Assembly: GCA_028288905.1 (NCBI GenBank) | Contig: JAQGHJ010000243.1 | Span: forward strand, 1 to 6,154 | Source: Phycisphaerales bacterium | GTDB lineage: Bacteria > Planctomycetota > Phycisphaerae > Tepidisphaerales > Tepidisphaeraceae | Length of the DNA stretch: 6,154 bases | Reading direction: 5' to 3' | Shown here: positions 1 through 4,928 of the stretch, piece after piece | Layout: each line of letters starts with the position of its first letter | How positions within the stretch are numbered: the stretch's first letter is position 1 | Made by a program: the position numbers and the translations under genes | Notes under the pieces: model-generated | Database searches by the model: none | The model's input: only the letters and a program-made list of their open reading frames with translations | What the model was told of the DNA's origin: nothing

Positions 1-609
1 GCAGTGCCGGCGTCGCTGGCCACCCCGCGGGCCGCGCTCAAGTGGTTCGCCGCCGCCCTGCGGGACGGGGACGCCGAGAGGCTCCGGCAGGTCGTGCTCA
101 CCACCCGCCCGGCCGAGGAACGGATGATTGCCGGCATTGCCGACACGGCCCGGGCCCTGGCCGGGCTGCACGCGGCGGCGTCGGCGGCGTTCGGGCCCGA
201 CGCGGCCGGGCGGTTCGCCGACGACGCCGCCGCCGACTTCGACCGGACCTCTGCCCGAATCGACGCGGCCGACGTCGCGGTCGACGCCGACGCCGCCACC
301 GTCCGGTACCCCGAGGACAAGGACCACCCCTACCCGCTCAAGCGGGTCGGGACGACCTGGATGGTGCCGGCCGCCCACTTCACGGGGGGCGCCGACCCGG
401 CCGCCCTCGACCGCCGGCTGGCCGAGCTGCGGGTGCAGACCCGGATCGTCGCCGACCTGACCGCCGAGATCGCCGCCGGACGGTACAAGAACGCCGACGC
501 CGCCGGGCAGGCGTGGCGGAGCAAGCTGATGGCCGCCGTCGGCGGCGGGCCCGACTCCAAGCCCGCGTCCCGGCCGGCCACCGCGCCGGCGACACGTCCC
601 GCCGCGTGA
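1..609 (+). CDS. Hypothetical protein, 5'-truncated by window edge
   Basis: I do not recognise this family. The reading frame is open from the first base and ends at TGA (607-609). A GTG lies at position 4, but the preceding codon is also open and no ribosome binding site is visible, so the true start and probably a signal peptide lie upstream of the window. The visible residues begin with a short segment followed by the helix-like TPRAALKWFAAALRDGDAE. This opening is typical of soluble domains in which a small helical or NTF2-like fold follows a signal peptide, although that fold is only a guess. Around residues 115-125 a 'KRVGTTWMVPA' strand pattern resembles the 'dG.W+v' motif of such domains. 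The last 15 or so residues (PASRPATAPATRPAA) are low-complexity and probably disordered. No cysteine or catalytic motif is evident. The gene converges on the dsbD-like gene with only 38 bases between the stops. Coding is supported by strong third-position GC bias and a coherent protein; function is unknown. Confidence 0.75.
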   Translation, partial: AVPASLATPRAALKWFAAALRDGDAERLRQVVLTTRPAEERMIAGIADTARALAGLHAAASAAFGPDAAGRFADDAAADFDRTSARIDAADVAVDADAATVRYPEDKDHPYPLKRVGTTWMVPAAHFTGGADPAALDRRLAELRVQTRIVADLTAEIAAGRYKNADAAGQAWRSKLMAAVGGGPDSKPASRPATAPATRPAA

Positions 610-610
610 C

Positions 611-648
611 ACGGTCCCCGCGTCGCGCCCTCGGTGCGTCGTGACCGT
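611..648. terminator. Possible compact bidirectional terminator between convergent genes
   Basis: Two nested stems fill the gap between the converging stop codons. The outer stem is ACGGTC (611-616) with GACCGT (643-648). The inner stem is GCGCC (625-629) with GGTGC (633-637), which includes one G-U pair on the + transcript. There is no T-tract on either side, so this is only a candidate 3'-end structure. Confidence 0.25.
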
Positions 649-3083
649 CACCGCATCGCCGTCCGCGGGCTCGCCGCCTGCGCGAACGCGGCCCGCAGGT
701 CGTCCTGGCTGTAGATGCCGACGAGCTGGATCGGGGCCGGCAAGTTCGGCGAGTAAATCACCGTCAGCGGCACGCCCTCCGCCTGCAACCCGTTCTTCAG
801 TAGGTCCCACCCGGGAGCGGCGGTGTCGGACAGGTCGGCCTTCACCATCCGCACGTCGTGGTCCCGGACGACTTGCTGCACGCCCTTCGCGTTCAGCACG
901 AACCCTTCGAGGTAGTGGCAGTTCGTGCACCAGCTGGCCGTGAACTCCACGAGCACGATCTGGTTCCGGGCCTGGGCCTCGGCCAACGCGGCCGGCGTGT
1001 ACGCCTGCCACTGGTACGGCTTGGCCGTCAGCCGCCACGCGCCGGCGAGCGCGGTCCCGACCATCAGGACGGCGATCGTGACCGCGACGATCGGGGCGGT
1101 CGCCGTTTTGCCGTACTGCACCGACCGTGCGACGAGGAACGCCGCACCGGCCGCGATGACGACGAAGATCAGCCACCAGACGGCGGCCTCGCTGACCGCC
1201 CGCTGCAAGAAGTCGTTCGCAAAAAATACCGCGACCGCCAGCAGCATGAACCCCATCAACTGCTTCACCAGCTCGGCCCACGGCCCGGTCCGCGGGAATT
1301 TCCGGGCCAGTTCCGGGGTGGCCGACAGCGCGACGTACGGAGATGCCATCCCGAGTCCCACCGTCACGACGAGCGCCAGCCCGCCGATTGCCGGCAGCGT
1401 CGCCGCGCACAGCAGCACGCCGACGAACAACCCGAACGTACATGGGGTCGACAGGGCGGCGGTCAGGATGCCAAACAGGAAGTTCCCGAAGTACGTGTCG
1501 TGCCGCGGGCTGAACATGTACGCCCGGGTCGGCAGGTTCACGGTGAACAGCCCGAACATGTTCAGGGCCATCGCCGACAGGATCACGACCATCACCGACT
1601 TGAAGTACGGGTTCGAGTACAGCTCGCCCCAGGCCACGACCTTTAGCACGACGACGAGAAGCCCGAGGACGGCGAACGCGAACATCACGCCGAGCCCGAA
1701 CACGGCCCCGAAGCTCAGGCTCCGCAGCCGGTCGTGTTGCGCGGTCTCGTAGAACCCGACCGCCTTCAGCGGCAGGACGGGCAGCACGCACGGGACGACG
1801 TTGAACAGGATGCCGACGAGGAACGCGATCCCGAACACGGCCGGCAGCGAGTACCCGGCCAGCGGGTTCCTCTCGGCCCGAGCCGAAGCGTCGGCGGCCG
1901 GACTGGTGACCGGACGGACCACCGCGGCCGTCGCGACGGTGCCGCCGGCCTCGCCGCCGGGCGTCGGCCCGACCGTCGGCCCGGCCGCGAATAGCTCGGG
2001 CTCGTTCGCGGCCACCGGGTCGTCGGCCGCCGCCACTGTCGCCGCCACCTCGAACGGCAGCTTCAGTGGTGGGTAGCAGACGCCCTTGTCGTCGCAGATC
2101 TGCACGGTGACGGTGCCGGCCAGCGTCACCGTCGACCCGACCGCAGCGTCGGGCTTCACGTCGACCGGCACGACGACAACGGCCCGGCCGGTGTAGACGC
2201 TGAGCGTGCCGACGCCGACGTACGCCTCGTCCCGGCCGGGCGGGTACGCGGGCGGGCCGAACGCGACTCCGGCGGCCGGCTTCAGGTCGACGGTCGTCGG
2301 GATCGACTTCTCGCCCGGCACGTTCGATTGGGCGTGGAACCCGGCGGCGACGTCGACGACGACCGCCAGCCGCGCCGGCCGGCCCGGCCGCAGGGCCGAC
2401 GCGTCCAGTGCCGCGTCGACCGATGCCCGGGCCTTCGGGTCGATCGGCTTGCCGACCTTCGTCCCGCCGGCGGGCTTGGTCGCGCCGGCCGACTTCTTCT
2501 CGTCCGTCGCCGGCTGGCCATCGGCGGCCGCGGGGGCGAACAGCTCGGCGTTGGCGGGCTTGGCGTCGTCCGCCGGGCCGACGATCTTCGCGGCGACCGT
2601 GAACGGCGTCGACGTGGGCGGGAAGCAGGTCTTGTCGTCGCAGATCTGGTAGTTCAGCGTGCCGGCGATCGTCACGTCGCCCGGCTTGGCGTCGGCTGCG
2701 ACTTGCAGCGGCACCCGCACGACGACCCGCCCGTCGTACACGCTCAGCTTCCCGAGCAGTGGGTATTCTTTAACGTGCCCGGCCGGGAAGACCGGCTTGC
2801 CGGCCGTCACGCCGGCCGGCGGCTCGACCGTTACGGTGAACGCGATCAGGTTCTTCTCCAGCGGCTCCGCCGATTGGGAATGATATCCGGGCTTGATCTC
2901 CAGCACGACCGCTGCCTCTGCCGACGCCCCTGGCTTCAGCGCGGTCACGCTTAGGCCCGTCGCCGTCACCTCCGCCCGCTTCGGGCTCTTGGTGCCGGAA
3001 GGGCCGATGCCGAGCGACGCGAGGGTGACGGCGAACAGGATCGCGACGGCGAGCGGTCGGCGGCGGGTCAGCGCGGTGGCCAT
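648..3083 (-). CDS. dsbD: DsbD-type thiol:disulfide interchange protein with tandem alpha domains
   Basis: Membrane protein expected to carry electrons from cytoplasmic thioredoxin to periplasmic thiol partners (DsbD/ScsB family). The chosen ATG gives 811 aa and an immediate signal peptide (RRR, then a hydrophobic stretch, about residues 7-28); the frame extends 31 residues further upstream with no signal-like sequence. Domains: alpha-1 about 38-170 with C148/C153 (CDDKTC); alpha-2 about 220-352 with C330/C336 (CDDKGVC); Ala/Pro-rich linkers; about eight membrane helices at 408-690 with C432 (VVPCVLPVLPLK) and C548 (STPC); thioredoxin domain about 695-800 with W-C719-T-N-C722 and probable cis-Pro P772 (VPLTV). 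All three redox cysteine pairs of the family are present, so the protein looks functional. Most DsbD proteins have one alpha domain and are near 570 aa; the extra copy explains much of the additional length. It is divergent from an Rrf2-type regulator. A cytochrome c maturation (CcdA-like) or metal-tolerance (ScsB-like) role cannot be excluded. Confidence 0.95.
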   Translation of the reverse strand: MATALTRRRPLAVAILFAVTLASLGIGPSGTKSPKRAEVTATGLSVTALKPGASAEAAVVLEIKPGYHSQSAEPLEKNLIAFTVTVEPPAGVTAGKPVFPAGHVKEYPLLGKLSVYDGRVVVRVPLQVAADAKPGDVTIAGTLNYQICDDKTCFPPTSTPFTVAAKIVGPADDAKPANAELFAPAAADGQPATDEKKSAGATKPAGGTKVGKPIDPKARASVDAALDASALRPGRPARLAVVVDVAAGFHAQSNVPGEKSIPTTVDLKPAAGVAFGPPAYPPGRDEAYVGVGTLSVYTGRAVVVVPVDVKPDAAVGSTVTLAGTVTVQICDDKGVCYPPLKLPFEVAATVAAADDPVAANEPELFAAGPTVGPTPGGEAGGTVATAAVVRPVTSPAADASARAERNPLAGYSLPAVFGIAFLVGILFNVVPCVLPVLPLKAVGFYETAQHDRLRSLSFGAVFGLGVMFAFAVLGLLVVVLKVVAWGELYSNPYFKSVMVVILSAMALNMFGLFTVNLPTRAYMFSPRHDTYFGNFLFGILTAALSTPCTFGLFVGVLLCAATLPAIGGLALVVTVGLGMASPYVALSATPELARKFPRTGPWAELVKQLMGFMLLAVAVFFANDFLQRAVSEAAVWWLIFVVIAAGAAFLVARSVQYGKTATAPIVAVTIAVLMVGTALAGAWRLTAKPYQWQAYTPAALAEAQARNQIVLVEFTASWCTNCHYLEGFVLNAKGVQQVVRDHDVRMVKADLSDTAAPGWDLLKNGLQAEGVPLTVIYSPNLPAPIQLVGIYSQDDLRAAFAQAASPRTAMR

Positions 3084-3089
3084 GCCGAC

Positions 3090-3095
3090 AGCATA
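3090..3095 (-). promoter_or_regulatory. Candidate -10 box of dsbD, suggesting a leaderless mRNA
   Basis: On the minus strand TATGCT ends six bases before the ATG at 3083, which would place transcription start at or next to the A of the start codon. No Shine-Dalgarno sequence precedes this ATG. There is no convincing -35 hexamer 17 bases upstream, so this is a weak call. Confidence 0.25.
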
Positions 3096-3166
3096 CGCGG
3101 CCCGGGCCGGTTGGGACGGGCCGGGGTCCCGCCGCCCGTCACGGACGTCGCGCCGCGCGGGAAACG

Positions 3167-3195
3167 TTGACGCCACCGGCAGCGCCCCCTAAAAC
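3167..3195 (+). promoter_or_regulatory. Sigma-70-like promoter of the Rrf2 regulator gene
   Basis: TTGACG (3167-3172) and TAAAAC (3190-3195) are separated by exactly 17 bases. The match is five of six at -35 and four of six at -10. Transcription would start near 3202, giving a leader of about 20 bases that contains the Shine-Dalgarno sequence. The short A-rich stretch stands out in a GC-rich background. Confidence 0.5.
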
Positions 3196-3204
3196 CCTAC
3201 GGTT
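3193..3204. promoter_or_regulatory. Candidate operator (near-palindrome) over the Rrf2 promoter
   Basis: AACCCTACGGTT is a 12-base near-palindrome (AACCnTAnGGTT, 10 of 12 positions symmetric). It overlaps the proposed -10 box and transcription start, where a repressor would block initiation. Rrf2 proteins bind as dimers to palindromes and often regulate themselves, so autoregulation is plausible. It does not obviously match a known IscR, NsrR or CymR consensus. Confidence 0.35.
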
Positions 3205-3208
3205 CCAC

Positions 3209-3214
3209 AAGGAG
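3209..3214 (+). promoter_or_regulatory. Shine-Dalgarno sequence fixing a TTG start at 3222
   Basis: AAGGAG lies 7 bases before the TTG at 3222. An earlier in-frame TTG at 3216 would be only one base from it. The resulting N-terminus MKVSKRTEYGVRAI also matches how Rrf2 proteins normally begin, so 3222 is preferred. Confidence 0.7.
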
Positions 3215-3221
3215 TTTGGGC

Positions 3222-3659
3222 TTGAAGGTTTCCAAGCGGACGGAGTACGGCGTGCGGGCGATCGTTCAGCTGGCCCGTCAGTGGCCGCGGAACTACGTCC
3301 AGTCCAAGGACTTGGCCCAGCAGGAGCGGCTGCCGACCAAGTTTCTCGAATCGATCCTGCTGGCCCTGCGGCGCGGCGGGTTCCTGGAGAGCAAGATCGG
3401 CCGGGAGGGCGGGTACAAGCTCGCCCGCGCCCCGAAGGACATCGCCGTCGGCGAGGTCGTCCGCCGGCTGGAGGGCCGGCTGTCGATCCGCGAGGGCAAG
3501 CCGGCCGACAACCTCTCGCCCGGCGAGCTCGCCGTTCACCTGCTCAACGAGCGGCTCACGCGGGCGACCGAGGACGTGCTGGAGGCGATGACGCTCGAAC
3601 AGCTCGTTGAGTACGTCAACCGGATGGCGGGGGGGCAGCAGGAGATGTACTACATCTGA
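3222..3659 (+). CDS. Rrf2-family transcriptional regulator lacking cysteines
   Basis: DNA-binding regulator of 145 aa, the usual Rrf2 length. The N-terminus MKVSKRTEYGVRAI, the helix-turn-helix around residues 25-50 (VQSKDLAQQERLPTKFLES), and the wing signature 'GREGGYKLAR' (about 60-69) followed by 'DIAVGEVVRRLEG' are characteristic of the family (IscR, NsrR, RirA, CymR). A C-terminal helix (about 101-130) would form the dimer interface. Many Rrf2 proteins bind an iron-sulfur cluster through three cysteines near residues 90-105. Here that loop reads 'REGKPADNLSP' and the whole protein has no cysteine, so it cannot bind a cluster in the normal way. It may sense another ligand or a protein partner, as CymR does with CysK. 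The start is TTG with a good Shine-Dalgarno sequence. The gene is divergent from dsbD, and a near-palindrome overlaps its own promoter, suggesting autoregulation and perhaps control of dsbD. Its targets are unknown. Confidence 0.93.
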   Translation: MKVSKRTEYGVRAIVQLARQWPRNYVQSKDLAQQERLPTKFLESILLALRRGGFLESKIGREGGYKLARAPKDIAVGEVVRRLEGRLSIREGKPADNLSPGELAVHLLNERLTRATEDVLEAMTLEQLVEYVNRMAGGQQEMYYI

Positions 3660-3695
3660 TGGGGGAAGGACCTGCTAAGGCCGCCGGATCTTTCA

Positions 3696-3853
3696 CCTCT
3701 CCTACCGGCAGAGGTCGTCGCGGCGCAGCGGGGGCGGGTGAGGGGGGCGAGCGGGTCGAGTTGGCTTCGGTCTCGCGTGAGGAACGCCGGCAAGATCGAG
3801 GCCGTCTTCACCCGCCGACCCCCCTCTCCCCAACCCTCTCCCGGAGGGAGAGG
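3696..3853. repeat. REP-like palindromic element pair in inverted orientation
   Basis: This lies in the 343-base gene-free gap after the Rrf2 gene. The right unit (3835-3853, CCTCTCCCGGAGGGAGAGG) is a hairpin whose stem extends one base outward on each side (loop GGA, 3843-3845). The left unit (3696-3714), read on the minus strand, is CCTCTGCCGGTAGGAGAGG, 16 of 19 identical. Inside them a second pair, 3736-3756 (minus strand) and 3810-3830 (plus strand), agrees at 17 of 21 positions. A further C-rich arm at 3820-3830 can pair with 3846-3856, competing with the small hairpin. The layout resembles a REP pair (BIME) or small non-autonomous element. No transposase is present. Confidence 0.55.
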
Positions 3854-3901
3854 GGGCCGGAGCCCGTTCGACGTAACGACGCGCCACAACAATCCGGCTC
3901 T

Positions 3902-3969
3902 GCTAAACGCACCGCACCCCGGCTGGGTCGCCCATTGGGGCGGCCCGCCGGGGTGCGGTGCGTTTCAGC
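3902..3969. terminator. Very strong hairpin between convergent genes, probable bidirectional terminator
   Basis: A perfect 19-base inverted repeat, AAACGCACCGCACCCCGGC (3905-3923) against 3947-3965, is continued inward by nine more pairs (3925-3933 with 3938-3946, one a G-U pair) closing on an ATTG loop. Outward there are three further pairs past one bulged base. About 31 pairs form in 68 bases. It lies between the Rrf2 gene and the DUF883 gene, which point toward each other, and AAA/TTT ends both sides, so it could end transcription in both directions. It lacks a long T-tract, so a role as an RNA 3' stabiliser or a palindromic mobile remnant is also possible. Confidence 0.6.
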
Positions 3970-4002
3970 CAACGGAGCGTCCGCCTAGGCGAACCAAGGC
4001 GA

Positions 4003-4305
4003 TCAGTCCCGCGACCGGGCCCAAAGCAGCCCGCCGACGAGCACGCCGAGGCCGGCGGCAATCGCGATCGACGTGTACGGCCGGCTGCGGACGAAGTCCC
4101 AAGCCTGCTCGGCCCCCTCGGTCGTGCGGTCGCGGGCGACGTCGTAGGCGTGGCTCGCCTGGCGGCCGGCCCGGTCGACGTACCGGCGGCCGCGGCTCCC
4201 GGCGTCCTGCATCACGTCCTGGGCGGACACCCGCAGTTCGGCCACCGAGTTGGCGGCCGCGTCGTGGGATTTCTCAAGCGCATCGCGTAGTTGCGTGGTG
4301 GACAT
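4003..4305 (-). CDS. DUF883 (ElaB/YqjD-like) membrane-anchored stress protein
   Basis: 100 aa, no cysteine. The ATG at 4305 is preceded by AGAGGA about 7 bases upstream; the frame continues upstream but with no sensible protein. Residues 1-70 are charged and Ala-rich with a helical, probably coiled-coil pattern (LRDALEKSHDAAANSVAEL). Residues 71-100 carry the family signature: 'FVRSRPYTSIAIAAGLGVLVGG' in pattern, a Gly-rich membrane helix, ending in LLWARSRD. This matches the DUF883 layout of a soluble helical domain with a C-terminal inner-membrane anchor. E. coli ElaB and YqjD, of the same family, are growth-phase or stress induced, and YqjD associates with ribosomes at the membrane. Whether this protein binds ribosomes cannot be told from the sequence. 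It is the last of three small minus-strand genes and is separated from the DUF1328 gene by a strong hairpin, so it may have its own promoter. Confidence 0.85.
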   Translation of the reverse strand: MSTTQLRDALEKSHDAAANSVAELRVSAQDVMQDAGSRGRRYVDRAGRQASHAYDVARDRTTEGAEQAWDFVRSRPYTSIAIAAGLGVLVGGLLWARSRD

Positions 4306-4382
4306 CGGTAGTTCCTCTTGCTGATTCCGACCCGCCGGGTTGCACGTACGGCCCGATCCGACTCTTGCCCTGCAACGGTAGT

Positions 4383-4435
4383 GCGGTCGGCGGGCGTGTG
4401 GCCGGGACAAGTCCGGCCTCACGCCCGCCGACCGC
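4383..4435 (-). terminator. Strong hairpin after the DUF1328 gene, probable terminator
   Basis: A perfect 16-base inverted repeat, GCGGTCGGCGGGCGTG (4383-4398) against 4420-4435, continues after one T-T mismatch with GGCCGG (4400-4405) pairing 4413-4418, leaving a GACAAGT loop. It starts 19 bases after the DUF1328 stop on the minus strand. There is no following T-tract, so termination efficiency is uncertain; it may instead protect the mRNA 3' end. Confidence 0.5.
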
Positions 4436-4454
4436 TGTCACGGGGTGGCCGTGG

Positions 4455-4637
4455 TCACACGTTCACGCGGGGCCCGCGGCCCTTCATCAGGCCGATGATG
4501 AGCGACACGATGAACAGGACCAGGAACAGGAAGAACAGGATCCGGGCAATGTCCATCGCACCGCCGGCAATCCCGCCGAACCCGAAAACGGCCGCGATGA
4601 TGGCGACCACGAAGAAGATGAGGGCCCAACGCAGCAT
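4455..4637 (-). CDS. DUF1328 family small two-helix membrane protein
   Basis: 60 aa, the normal length of this family (YtjA in E. coli). The ATG is preceded by AGGAG at 4643-4647, 5 bases away. The sequence is almost all membrane-spanning: helix 1 about residues 3-20 ([17 protein letters not shown]), a conserved Gly-rich turn GFGGIAGGA (about 19-27), helix 2 about 31-51 ([19 protein letters not shown]), and a basic tail KGRGPRV that should stay cytoplasmic. The [17 protein letters not shown] stretch is the family hallmark. The molecular function of DUF1328 proteins is not established. They often occur with other small stress-related membrane proteins, as here between an entericidin-like lipoprotein and a DUF883 protein. 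Upstream is an AT-rich island with a possible promoter and a leader hairpin; downstream is a strong hairpin. It is therefore probably transcribed on its own or with partial read-through from the lipoprotein gene. Confidence 0.92.
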   Translation of the reverse strand: MLRWALIFFVVAIIAAVFGFGGIAGGAMDIARILFFLFLVLFIVSLIIGLMKGRGPRVNV

Positions 4638-4669
4638 GGCGTCTCCTGGTTAGAGCGAGTCTGGTGAAA

Positions 4670-4691
4670 CGCCCGGACGACGTGTCCGGCG
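4670..4691 (-). other. Leader hairpin upstream of the DUF1328 gene
   Basis: CGCCCGGAC (4670-4678) pairs with GTCCGGCG (4684-4691) with one bulged base and a 5-base loop. If transcription starts just downstream (in the minus-strand sense) of the AT-rich island at 4693-4712, this stem would sit at the very 5' end of the mRNA, where such stems can slow decay. It could equally be a second terminator stem for the lipoprotein gene. Confidence 0.3.
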
Positions 4692-4692
4692 C

Positions 4693-4712
4693 AAATACAA
4701 TAGATTCAAGAG
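4693..4712 (-). promoter_or_regulatory. AT-rich island, possible DUF1328 promoter
   Basis: The minus-strand stretch CTCTTGAATCTATTGTATTT is strikingly AT-rich in this GC-rich DNA and lies 56-75 bases upstream of the DUF1328 start. TATTGT is a possible -10 box, but no correctly spaced -35 hexamer is convincing. It may depend on an alternative sigma factor. Confidence 0.25.
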
Positions 4713-4730
4713 TCACGTCGGCCGGCGGAC

Positions 4731-4753
4731 GTACCGGCCCGGCCGGGCCGTAC
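4731..4753 (-). terminator. GC-rich hairpin abutting the lipoprotein stop codon
   Basis: GTAC (4731-4734) pairs with GTAC (4750-4753), and after one bulged C, GGCCC (4736-4740) pairs with GGGCC (4745-4749) around a GGCC loop. The stem begins at the base directly after the lipoprotein stop codon on the minus strand. An overlapping alternative stem, ACGTC (4715-4719) with GACGT (4728-4732), could compete with it. There is no T-tract directly after it. Confidence 0.4.
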
Positions 4754-4915
4754 TCAGTTCTTGGCGTCGTGAGCCGTATCCTTGATCGCCTCGCCGGTGC
4801 TCTTCACGTCCTTCCCGACCCCTTCCGTCGTGTTGCACCCCATCAGTGCGGTGCTCCCGACGAGCAGGACCAAACCATACGCGGCCACGAACAGGGTCTT
4901 GAGGGAAGAACGCAT
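4754..4915 (-). CDS. Entericidin-like small lipoprotein
   Basis: A 53-aa protein, translated here by hand. It starts MRSSLKTLFVAAYGLVLLVG, a short basic N-terminus and hydrophobic helix, followed by a lipobox L-M-G-C27, so the mature lipid-anchored protein is only 27 residues. The mature part, CNTTEGVGKDVKSTGEAIKD then TAHDAKN, matches the entericidin pattern: C-N-T, then a Gly/Lys/Asp helix 'G.G.D....G.AI...A'. AGGAG (4924-4928) lies 8 bases before the ATG, supporting translation. In E. coli, entericidins A and B form a stationary-phase, osmotically influenced pair proposed as antidote and toxin lipoproteins; many lone homologues in other phyla have no demonstrated toxicity. Only one copy is seen here, so a toxin-antidote role is not supported. 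It is first of three small envelope genes lying downstream of a sensor kinase gene, 281 bases away. Confidence 0.85.
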   Translation of the reverse strand: MRSSLKTLFVAAYGLVLLVGSTALMGCNTTEGVGKDVKSTGEAIKDTAHDAKN

Positions 4916-4928
4916 CAATTCGGCTCCT

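Noticed and set aside
858..1646. Plus-strand open frames opposite dsbD
   Set aside because: They are antisense shadows of a clearly coding gene, with low-complexity products and no ribosome binding site.
3084..3176. Upstream extension of the dsbD frame to 3176 (842 aa)
   Set aside because: The extra 31 residues are charged and Pro-rich, place the signal peptide internally and lack a ribosome binding site. The ATG at 3083 gives a normal signal peptide at the N-terminus.
3216..3221. TTG at 3216 as start of the Rrf2 gene
   Set aside because: It is one base from the Shine-Dalgarno sequence. The TTG at 3222 has proper spacing and gives the usual family N-terminus.
3690..3860. CRISPR array or full insertion sequence
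   Set aside because: There are only two imperfect inverted units, no regular spacers, no transposase gene and no visible target-site duplication.
3738..4667. Long plus-strand open frame across the REP, hairpin and small-gene region
   Set aside because: It is Arg/Pro-rich, runs through hairpins and lies antisense to the DUF883 and DUF1328 genes. It is an artefact of high GC content.
4754..4915. Complete entericidin toxin-antidote pair
   Set aside because: Only one lipoprotein gene is present; no second lipobox-bearing frame was found nearby.
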